Source: Sinonovacula constricta (taxonomy: Eukaryota; Mollusca; Bivalvia; Cardiida; Solecurtidae). Taken from it: 64,000 nucleotides of DNA. The stretch covers positions 29,985,564 to 30,049,563 of the forward strand of contig CM017567.1 in NCBI GenBank assembly GCA_007844125.1. The letters are read 5' to 3'. The notes under the pieces are model-generated. The model was not told the origin of the DNA, made no database searches, and saw only the letters and a program-made list of their open reading frames with translations. The position numbers and the translations under genes were made by a program. Shown here one piece after another: positions 37,101 to 49,100 of this stretch; positions within the stretch are counted from its first letter, which is position 1; each line of letters starts with the position of its first letter.

Positions 37101-40100
37101 CCACAAGAAAGAGCACATGTACAGGTGGAGAAATACAGGAATATGCCAGCCATTAAAATGTATCAGAACCCATTGGAATTCTACCAAACTCATGGTGACA
37201 AATTTCCCTTAATTTCATTGTTGGCAAAAAAATATTTCTCTGTGTCTGGAAGTAGTGTGCCATCAGAGAGAGTATTTTCATTGGCGGGTAATACAATTAG
37301 CCAAGAAAGAGTGCGAATTGACCCGGAAAAAGCGGACATGTTAATCTTTCTCAGCAAAAACACAGATTAATCTTCAAAGATGTTCGTGTGACCTAGAGTA
37401 TGTGAAATGATTAACACAGGAATTAGACTATTCAATGATTCAAAGTCAGTGTTCAAAATAGTTCTAGTTGATGTTACTTTACAATGGTTTCAATTTTTCA
37501 AATGAGTTAACTTTAATGAATCAAGTGTTTACATGGTGTGCTTAAACTATGACTGTGACAGAGGAAGTATACTGGTTCACTGTGGAAGTGTATTGTGTCA
37601 ATGTTTTTGAAATAGTTCAATAAATGCTATAACTAATGGTTTAAAACTTTGCTATGCCTGATGAGTGATGGGTAGGCCTAGTGGTTGGACAATTTCGGTA
37701 CTGTTCTAGTCATATTTCAAAGTTGATCTCATTCTCGTATAAGATGACAGGGAAAAAATAAAAGTTATTCAGTTTTCTAGATTGCTTTTGTTTCATTCTA
37801 TACTAAAATGTATGTATATGTATTTAAACTCTTATTACTAGAACATAAACACCATAGTAGCGTCCTGAATAACTAATGAAACAGTGCAAATTGGTTACCT
37901 AATTATCACCACAAATGACATCAAAAAGTATCGAAAAATATCGTTAAAATACCGTATCGTTTCGTCAATACCGGTATCGGTATCAGACCGTTTCGTGCTC
38001 AACGATATCCAACCCTAGTCTGGGTATTAAGAAATGTGACTATATGCAAATAGACCATCAATAAATGGTTTGAAGATAAAGTTTAAATTTCTAAAAATGT
38101 CATCTACAAAAATAAAACTAAGCCTAAATTTAAGCAAAAAAAAAAACAAACATTTTTTTTAAAAACTAAAGCTTGAATGTAAAAATTTTTAATTTTAAAC
38201 TCAAGCTTTAATCTAACAAAAAGTCATCTTTTTTACTTGATCTTTTAATGTTAAAAATGCAATCTTTTAAATATGAGCTTAAATGTAAAAAATATATTTT
38301 TTTTGTTTTTGATTTTAAAATACATCGCACGGACCAATTATGACCATTATAGTGATGTCCTGCTATTTTGGTGGAGGACCTCCGCATACAAATGTCAAGG
38401 TAGAAAAACTGGTGCACCACAGATCAGCATCCAACATTAAGACCTTCCCACATAAAAAGTCCTTTGCCCAGAACGGGACTCGAACCAATGCAGTGAGAGG
38501 ATAAGCAGTCAAGTATCTTTTTAAAACTTGTGCTAAAATATTAAAAAATGCAAATTTTTCTACTTGAGTCTTTATGTGAAAATGCCATCTTTTTCTTGAA
38601 CTTTAATAAGAAAATTGTCTTTTTTTAAAATTTAAGCTTAAATCTTAAAAAAAAAAAAAATCTTTTAAATTTGAGCTGAATTTTTTAAATTTGAGCTTAA
38701 TGTTAAAATGCCATCATTTAAACTTGAGCTTAAATTTGTGTTTAAATATTAAAAATGTCATTTTTTAAACTTGAGCTTAAATGTTTAAATTTGAGCTTAA
38801 ATGTTAAAATGACAATCATTTAAACTTGAGCTTAAATTTGTGTTTAAATGTTAAGTGTCATCTTTTAAACTTGAGCTAAAATGTTTTAATTTGAGCTAAA
38901 ATGTTAAAATGACCAACATTTAAACTTGAGTTTAAATGTAAAAAAATGCCATCAAGGCATCCAACTTCAGGTAGGGGGCTTTCTTTTTCTTTGGTATTCT
39001 TTGTTGGATGAAATAGCCATATTTAAATCCATATAGAACCAATAGCATACTGTAGGGCAAATGGAAGACCTTTTGAACATCAGTTTTCACCCCTGAACAG
39101 GACTCAAACCCAAACATTGATACTGAGGAGTTACAAGTCATGAAGTCTTAAAGTTCAACCAAGGTGTAGTTTTGAAATATAGCTTCATATAATAAATGAA
39201 GCCGTTCAGCTTGGTTTAGTTTAAAATATATATGGCACTGGTATATATTGTGGTCATATTGGTGCCATCCAACTATTATTGGTGTGAAAGAAAAAAAAGA
39301 CCGCAGACAGTGGTAGAATCACTGACACACAGCAGGTCAGCTGGAATATCAATTGAAAGTTCTCATTCCGACCGGGACTTGAACCCGTGCGGTGATGGAC
39401 TAAGGAGCTACAAGGCAGCAACTCTAACCACTTGACCATGGGCACCCCTGAGCCATCTGGTGCTGTATACCTGGAAGTCGAGTAGCAACATGACGGTACA
39501 GCGGACATTCTGTTCACCAGGACGCTTCACCTGGAAACCGTCCGTCTCCTGGGTGTTCTGGGTGCGATGCCACTGTAAAACATACAAACGAGAAATGTTA
39601 ACATGATAAAGGAACACAGAGACTGACATCCATATACAGAGAGGGTACGAAATAGTGGTGCAACAAAGAGGGTGAAAAGGATGCAAGTGAGACTGAGAAA
39701 TACGGAGTGAAATAAAAATGGAGAGAAAAAACAAAGGCAGAGAGAAATAAATAATTAAAGAAAGATTAAAAGAAAAAAGAAAGACTTAGAGAGAGATAAA
39801 AGACTGAGAGAAACATTGAAAGACTGAGAGATAAAAAAATATTGAGGGAGATAATGAGAAACTTAGAGAGATTAGACATGACTGAGAGAGGTACAGAAAT
39901 ACTGACATAGATAAAGAAAGGCTGAGAAGATCAAGAAAGACTGTGAGCAATAAAGAATGACTGTGAGAGATAAAGAAAGGCTGACAAAGATCAAGAAAGA
40001 CTATGAGATAAAATGAAATACTGAGTGAGAGAAGACTGAGAGAGATAGACAGAGATTAAGGTAGACACAGAAGATGACAGACAGATAGAGACAGAGAAAA

Positions 40101-43100
40101 GTAAGAGAAAAGGGCAGAGGGATGGGATGGGATTACCCGGCATATTTGCAGATACTGTGCAACAACATTTCTACCATTAAAGCTCAGGGGCACTTATGAG
40201 GTGCACAGGGACTGAACCATGCTGGTCCATTATACTGACAAGGATCAGTCAGGCGTAATGCTATCCCCTTAGCCCCAAGCATTAGGAGGGAAGCCACTAC
40301 TACTAACTTTTAAGTCTTTGGTTTGACCCGGCTGGGGTTTGAACTCACGATCTCCTGAGCCACAAGCTGATGCTCTACTACCTGAGCTATTGCGGCCAGT
40401 AAAAAGGGAAGAGAAAGTAGACAAGAAGACAGAGCAATAGACACAGACAAGAAAGAGGGGAAGAATGAAACAGAGGGTGCAAGCTAGAATGAGAAAGACA
40501 AAGAGTTATACTGAAACAGACAGAAGAAAGAGACAGTGATGACAACACTGAAATAAGGATGCTGCAGCAGCTGTTGTTTATGACAATGATAATATAAACA
40601 TCCTTATATGAAGAAGGCCTCCGACTGTGACCCACCTCTACAAGATGGTTATCTGGTCCATACAATTCCTTGTCTAGCTCAATAACAAGGCTCTTGAAGA
40701 ACGATGAGAATTTGCGCTTTAACTTCCCTGAGTCACTTAGCTTGGAGCTGGCCGCCTACAACGAGAAAGCCAGTGAGACCATTGTGACATACTGCAATCA
40801 ACTGCTGTCATATATCTAAATATATAACCTGACATACTTGTTAACAATGCATCATATTTTTAATGTATTTTTGGTAGCATCAACAACTTGGGCTTTAGGT
40901 TCAAGAGTCAACCAAGGTAGGAAAATCAAGCCTAATCAGGTATCTATCTACAAGATCTGATCATCACACCGCAGTAACAACTATAAAAAGACTATAAAGA
41001 AGTCATTAAAGGGAAACTTCTATATATGAAAATAATGCAATTTGATTGCCTGATGCAAAGGACCAATATGAAAATTAACCAATCTGATTGTCTGATGTAA
41101 CAGTGCTAACATGAAAATGAAGCAATTTGATTGATGTAACAGTGCCAAAATGAAAATGAACCAATTTGATTGTGTGGTGAAACAGCACTGACATGAAAAT
41201 GAAGCAATTTGATTGTCGGATGTAACAGTGCCAAAATGAAAATGAAGCAATTTGATTGTCTAATGTAACAGTGCCAAAATGAAAATGAAGCATTTTCATT
41301 ATCTGATGCCATTGGATTAATATGAAAATTAATCAATTTAATTGCTTGAATGCAACAGGGCCAATGTGGAAAAAATGCAATTTGATTTTCTGATGCAACA
41401 GGGCCAACATAGAAATGAAGCGACTTGACATAAAGGACAAGGCCAATTTGATTGTCTGATGAAAGTTTTAAAACCATCTTTCTTGAAATTCTTCAAGTGA
41501 TAAATGAAATAATCTACTAGGATAAGAAGTGAAATAACAATAAAAATATTTGTTAATAACATTTGAAAAACAACTTTGACATAAACAACAATGACAGAAA
41601 ATACAATGACATCTTAATTCAGAACACATAAGAGAATTAATAAATAAAAATGTACTTGCATACTTACATAATCCCCTGTGATGGAAAACAAATGAAGACT
41701 AACACAAAGAAAAAAAAAAAGAAGAAGAAAAACTGAAAAAAAAATATAAAAAATACAACCCCCTTCATGCCCTTTTCTCGTCAAAATAACCCCAAACCAA
41801 AATCAAAGCATTAAAAAAATATGGGTTTATTAACATTTGTTTTTCTTGCAAAAGAAGAGAACAAATAACAATTAAGTATTAAGTATTATAAATGAAGACT
41901 GGAGAACTTAAAAAAAGAGACAAAAATACTTATAAACTGCAAGAGAAAATTTAATAAGTCTTTCTTTACATCACTGAATAAATTGAGAAATAAAACAGGA
42001 TTCACTCTCCAATATAAGTCTGTCAACATAAGAACTTGACATGTTTTTTTTATTTAAACCCAACTTTCACAAATAACATTTGTAAATAAAAAAAATATAT
42101 CAGATTACCATGAGCTTAATGATACCTCATTTTCTTTTTCAATTATAGATAAAAAATCTATCATCATGAACATACACAAAAGCCATGAAATTCTGTACTA
42201 GCCTCACCTTAGGGCCTCATTTTCCTGCTGTAGCCAGCCAATTCTTAACTCTTAGTGTGTTATGCTCTATTTGATGATCTGGTATCTTGATCAGCTTGTT
42301 ATGTTGGGGATTATATCATCAGCATCTGCATTTTTTGGGGGGGTCCTGAGTATGAGCGATATTTCTACTAACATTTGAGCACTTAAAAGGTTGTATATGT
42401 TGACAACACATTTAGCAGAAGCAAAGGATCAATAAACACCATCTTTACCTGTGGTTACCATCATCTCCTCATAAAAATACCAATATTATGGTTGCCTAGC
42501 AACTAACCTGAGAAGCAGCAAAAGTTATTCTAAAAATAGACTTACTGACTCAGATTTGTGAGATTCTTCAGAGACTCCGCGACAAAGAACAAACTCAATT
42601 TTTTTTTTTTTTTAAACCTCCCTTGACGGCTGCATTTGTTGCAGTTTGTCAAAGTAACTTGAGTGCTTATTAACAAAGCCTTAAAATCAATAAAATATAA
42701 CTGAATGGTGGACTTCTCAGTTAAACAGAGCAAATGAAAAAAGGAGTAAGATGGAGAATAGTAAATGAACACATTTGAAAATTTGTCTATTTTTATATTT
42801 ATTTTTTATATTTTTTTGGGGGGGGGGGTTGGGGGTGGGGGGTGGAAAGTGGGTGGTGGCTACTATGATTTGAACAGTCAACCACTAGTTTCAGAGCTGT
42901 TGAACTAACATTTGTTGCTGCATGATATCCCTAAATCAGAGGTGCTGTATCATGATCGCTCTTCCTTAAATTTGTGGCTTCTGTTATCAGTAAGAAAAGA
43001 CCCAATTTAGGTCATATCCAATATTGTTAAATGAAAGGGCTTCTAGTTAACTAGATGACTGAAAAAATGTTTTAATATGTATGATGTTTCTTAATGCTTA

Positions 43101-46100
43101 CCCTAAGCAGAAATTCATCATGTTTAGACAAATAGTACAGGTTAAGATAGTCAGCTCCCAGCGGAATCTCTCCTATCTGGACCTATACTATTAGTTGTTG
43201 AGTTAATATCAGTATATCTAAGTACGAAATGATTAGCAAATAACTAAGATTATAATTAGTCAGTCCAAAAAGAGCTTTTTCTCCACTTCATCCAAAAACT
43301 TACATCCTCCAGTAGTCTCCCCTCCACTCGAAGCTCCCACGATGGCACGATATCGTCCGTCTCATCACCCTCGGCAGGCTTCCCAGGGTAGAAAGTATTA
43401 GAAATGAAGATACGTAGCTTACGCTTTTGCTGGAAACAAGAAAATTATGTGTTTTACTTTTATTTGTTTTAAAAAGTTAATATTTCCAATACATTTTTTG
43501 GATAAATTTTATTTTTTATCTGAGAGATCCAACACAACATTTTTCAGCCCTTTACATTAACATTACACTAATTTAATATTTTGCAGCATTCAAGTGAGTT
43601 GGCCCAATTCTAAGCATTTCTGATTGGTTACATGTAAGTTTTGATTCAAATCTAACCAATAAGATGCTTCAGAATTGTCACAAATTTACTCAAATTTTTG
43701 GATGATACACTGTAATGAAACAATTAGTGTCTTTTTTAGCACTGTTTGGCTATTATTAAGTTTTAAGTTTCATGTTGATAACTGTTACAGTTTTTGTGTT
43801 ATGCTCAGGACAAAATTCCGAGTATTGAAAATAACAAAGTGCAGTAACTCCAAAATTATGCAAAACAGAGTTATGGTTCTTGTACACTGCACTCCTCCTC
43901 ATAATTAACCATTTGCCAATAGTTTCATGCTGACATCTCTTACAGCTTTTGTGTCAATGCTCTGCTCAAGTTAGATCAAATGTTCTGGGAGTTTTTTTAT
44001 TGATTTTTTAGTCAGAATAGAAGAGCTAGCTCACGGGATGAATGTCTTAGGGAAAATGTAACACAAGATTCCTTTAAAGAAGGTAATAAAGGTTGAACAA
44101 AAGTGTTAGAAGTTAACCTGAAGACTTTCCATTTGTATCAAAAATCATTTGTAAGTTCTTATGTTACACAAAATGGGCATTTCTTAGACCAGTGGTGTGG
44201 CCATTTTACAACTTATAAGGCATTCTTGTTTGGAGTGGATTCATGAACACTACAAGCTTAAAGCTACAAGCTACAAGTCAACACACAAAAGAAATAAAAT
44301 AAAACCAGTCTTTTTGTTTACTTAAAAGTGATTTGTAATTCAATATTTTTACCAATATTTATCTTGGCAATAGGTTTAATATATTTTAGATGGGTTTAAA
44401 AGATTTTCACTGGGTTAAAAGCTAACAGTAAGGTTAAAAATAATCAAAATACATAAGGCTTACATCTAGATTTAACCTTTACATAACTGACTGCACCTCT
44501 GGATATCTTATCTTTTCTTTTCACCTATACATCAGGTTTTTCTGTTACAATCTCTCCATTCCCTCTCTTCATTTCTCGTCCATTCTTTCATAAAAACTCT
44601 TTCTTTATTACTATCACCTTAAACAATTATTTAGTTTTTAACCTTGAGTTTATCTAATACATTACTGAGCTAATAGACCCTTCTACCTTTATACCTTCAG
44701 TCTCACCAGACCTTCTACTATTATACCTTCAGTCTCACCAGACCCTTCTACTATTATACCTTCAGTCTCACCAGACCCTTCTACCATTATACCTTCAGTC
44801 TTACCAGGCCCTTCCACCATTATACCTTCGGTCTCACCTGGTCCTTCTACCATTATACCATCAGTCTCACCAGACCCTTCTACCATTATACCTTCAGTCT
44901 CACCAGACCCTTCTACCATTATACCTTCAGTCTCACCAGGCCATTCTACCATTATACCTTCAAACTCACCAGGCCCTTCTACCTTTATACCTTCAGTCTC
45001 ACCAGGCCCTTTTACCATTAGACCTTCAGTCTCACCAGACCCTTCTACCATTATACCTTCAGTCTCACCAGACCATTCTACCATTATACCTTCAGTCTCA
45101 CCAGACCCTTCTATCATTATACCTTCAGTCTCACCAGACCCTTCTACCATTATACCTTCATAGTCTCACCAGACCCTTCTACCATTATACCTTCAGTCTC
45201 ACCAGGCCCTTCTACCATTATACCTTCATAGTCTCACCAGACCCTTCTACCATTATACCTTCAGTCTCACCAGACCCTTCTACCATTATACCTTCAGTCT
45301 CACCAGACCCACTACCATTATACCTTCAGTCTCACCAGGTCCTTCTACCATTATACCTACAGTCTCACCAGACCCTACCATTATACCTTCATAGTCTCAC
45401 CAGACCCTTCTACCATTATACCTACAGTCTCACCAGACCCTTCTACCATTATACCTACAGTCTCACCAGACCCTTTTACCATTATACCTTTAGTCTCACC
45501 AGACCCTTCTACCATTATACCTTCATAGTCTCACCAGACCCTTCTTTCATTATACCTTCAGTCTCACCAGACCCTTCTACCATTATACCTTCAGTCTCAC
45601 CAGGCCCTTCTATCATTATACCTTCAGTCTCACCAGGCCCTTCTACCATTATACCTTCATAGTCTCACCAGACCCTTCTACCATTATACCTTCAGTCTCA
45701 CCAGGCCCTTCTATCATTATACCTTCAGTCTCACCAGGCCCTTCTATCATTATACCTTCAGTCTCACCAGACCCTTCTACTATTATACCTTCAGTCTCAC
45801 CAGACCCTTCTACCATTATACCTTCAGTCTCACCAGGCCCTTCTATCATTATACCTTCAGTCTCACCAGGCCCTTCTATCATTATACCTTCAGTCTCACC
45901 AGGCCCTTCTATCATTATACCTTCAGTCTCACCAGGCCCTTCTATCATTATACCTTCAGTCTCACCAGACCCTTCTACTATTATACCTTCAGTCTCACCA
46001 GACCCTTCTACCATTATACCTTCAGTCTCACCAGACCCTTCTACCATTATACCTTCAGTCTCACCAGACCCTTCTACCATTATACCTTCAGTCTCACCAG

Positions 46101-49100
46101 GCCCTTCTACCATTATACCTTCATAGTCTCACCAGACCCTTCTACCATTATACCTTCAGTCTCACCAGACCCTACCATTATACCTTCATAGTCTCACCAG
46201 ACCCTTCTACCATTATACCTTCAGTCTCACCAGGCCCTTCTATCATTATACCTTCAGTCTCACCAGACCCTTCTACCATTATACCTTCAGTCTCACCAGG
46301 CCCTTCTACCATTATACCTTCATAGTCTCACCAGACCCTTCTACCATTATACCTTCAGTCTCACCAGGCCCTTCTATCATTATACCTTCATGGGTCGCTT
46401 GAGAGCTTCTTGTATATCAAGACGTTTACGGGTAATGGTTGCATCCAGTTTGCGTTCAAATGCCAGCAAGTCCATATATGCCTGTGACTCAGGAACCAGG
46501 TCTCGAACCTTAAAGAAGAAATCAGTTATTGTTAACGGGTACTCCTTGCATTTATATCTGAAAAATATCAATTTTCCATAATCTTAAAGAGCAATTATTC
46601 TTCTACATGAAGTAAAGCATTTCCAGCAGATTAAATAAAAGATCGGCGAATTGTTAGCTGAGAAATGTTTCTGCAAGTAAGGCCAGAACTTCCGACAAGA
46701 AAGTTTAAATACAAACCAGCCAGATACTGACTCCTCATAAATGATTATTTATATTATTAACTAGAATGGCCTAATGAAACCTTTGCATTAATTTAAAAGT
46801 ATATCGAAGTATATATATATATACAGTAGAAACTCGGTAATCTGTTGCGGAATTTGGAGTTTTCAGAAGCTTTTTTCTACAATACATGTAGAAGGACACA
46901 AATCGGGACTGTAAACAAATATGCAGTTTTAGAGGATTCCAGAGTTCAGAGGTTGCAGTTTAGGGAGTTTCTACTGTATATGCTTTATATACGTACTAAC
47001 CAGAAAATGACATGCATGGTAAACATTCTGGGTAATTAAAGGTTTTGTATTTATGTATTTTGATGTTGTTCACATAATATATACAGCACTGTCAAACTAA
47101 TGCTAGAAATTACTACATTGAAGTTTCTATTGGCAATTAATCTTTAGACAATTATCAACTCATTGAATAATCCGACCAATTTTCATAATTTTAAACAATG
47201 CAGTTAAATCAGTATTCAATATCCTGTTTCTGTTCTAGTTTATTCTTAATTTGCATTTTTTTTTTTTAAAAAGAACAAGAAAGGTACCCTCTGAGGCAGT
47301 ATTTTATCTGCAACCTTCTTCTTTTTCTTCCTGAAATACAGAGAAAAACATAACTGTTAAGCAATCCTATTACTTCTGTATGTAGTTTTTATTCAAAGAT
47401 GAGTCCAGGAAGAAATACATTGGCTGCCCATAAGAGCTCGCATTACATTTAAAATTTTAGTATATATGTACAATTGCTCAGTGGGAAATGCACCTTCTAA
47501 TCTACTAGATCTCCTGTCCCGTTCAGTATCTAAACGTGCTTCAAGATCATCTGCTTCATCAGTCGGCTGCTACGCTGTTCCATTCAACAGAAATAAGACT
47601 TTTTTCGACCAGAGTTTTAGTACAGTGGGACCTCAATAGTTGAATAAACTACCAATAAGTTTAAAACAGTCTAAATCCTTAGACATTTTCAAAAAACGGC
47701 TTAAGGCCTGGTTCTTAGAACAGTATCATTATTTTAAATTGAGTGACATTATTGTATAATATGTAAAGAGTGTATATATTGTGACTTATTGTAAAACGCC
47801 GTTGAATGTGTGTGATGCAGAAACAGGCGTTTCATAAAATTGAACATTTGGATTTTTTTTTAGGAAGAACAATCAACCTAAAAGAACAAACTGTCAAACT
47901 AAACTGAAAATTTGACTACATTATCTCAGGCTACATCTAACTCATTTTCCCCAAAAATGTCTCATTCTTTGATCACAATAAGAATTTAAATAATTGTTCA
48001 CATTTTTTTTTGCAATCTGGAATGCAATCTAAATCTTGACATGTTCTAATATATGTCACACTGTCATGTATGTACATCAATTTATACACAGACCATAGAT
48101 GAAATAATCTGACTATATACAAAGTAGCCCTATATAGACTTTATAGCCATGTTGGAAAATAGCCATGAGCCTGATAGCATTGTTTTTGGATGGCTGAATA
48201 TTCTTTCATCACAATCTTGATAGAGGGCCATCCACATAACATTTATACCATATATCTACCCTGTAGCTCCTAAAGTTTCTGGTGAGATTTTCAAAGTTTT
48301 ACAAAAAAACCCAATACAGGAAATGACAGTGTAACAATGCTCGTTTTTGATGTATAAAAATTCTTTGAACAACTTTTTATTAGTTCTGCCTATTTAAGTT
48401 TCTGTTCAAGTTTGGTTTAATTAAGGTCAGCAGTTTCAGAGATGTCGTTCGAAGAATGTAGCCGAGTAGTCATTGGTGATCATATCAGCTCACCTTAAGC
48501 ATATGCTCAGGTGAGCTGAAAATGACCCACACCCCAAAAGCAGAGCAGATTGCTTTGTCCTCTAATCATAAATACAATCACCTTCACTCCCTCTCCTTCC
48601 AAACCTAACATAACCAAAGATTAACAACCAAAAAAAGTTACACAATTATAACATAATTTAGCAAACAAGAGATAATAAATCTTCCCTACTCTCCAGATTA
48701 TGTAATGACAAGTATAGGACAACACGATAATAACTAGGGCAAAAACTGGGATCATGGATACTTAACTTCAAGCAGGAGTCAGGGAATTCTACTGGACCCC
48801 TCTTCTAAACATATTTCCCCCCCCCATTTAAATCAAGAGGTAATGGTCAAAGGCAGAGCCCATCCAACCAACCTTCTGTTTCTTTATATGGAAGAGTTTG
48901 GCCTGAGACTCGTACCTTCAAAAAACAATACACTACTCCAAATAGATCACTTTATGTGGGCTAAACTAGGAGTCTAATTCTTAATAACACTAAACTAAAT
49001 TTCAGGCATCGATAGGCAGAGAAATTTAAAGTCACATTCACCTTATTTTAGGACAAAAATTCACTAAATTACTCATTTTATTGGTCCAGAGCTGCTTAGT

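Larger units (their letters stand above)
33685..38017 (+). mobile_element. Complete hAT transposon (4333 bp)
   Basis: The ends are short imperfect TIRs: TAGGGTTGGA at 33685 and its reverse complement ending at 38017, agreeing at about 13 of 15 positions. The element is flanked by a perfect 8-bp target duplication GTCTGGGT, the hAT hallmark. Just inside each end are clustered 'ataccggtat' and 'ccgtttcgtg' motifs, on opposite strands, which probably bind transposase. The element carries one intact three-exon transposase gene and sits in the 31746-39470 intron of SMARCD1, on the opposite strand to the host gene. Confidence 0.95.

Noticed and set aside
39225..39455. tRNA gene on the minus strand
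   Set aside because: A and B boxes are present but the sequence continues into the SINE A body shared with other copies.
44689..46113. Minus ORFs with 11-residue Gly/Glu-rich repeats ([11 protein letters not shown])
   Set aside because: Collagen- or elastin-like at first sight, but they are the 33-bp intronic array; stops appear wherever the 'catag' sub-type occurs.
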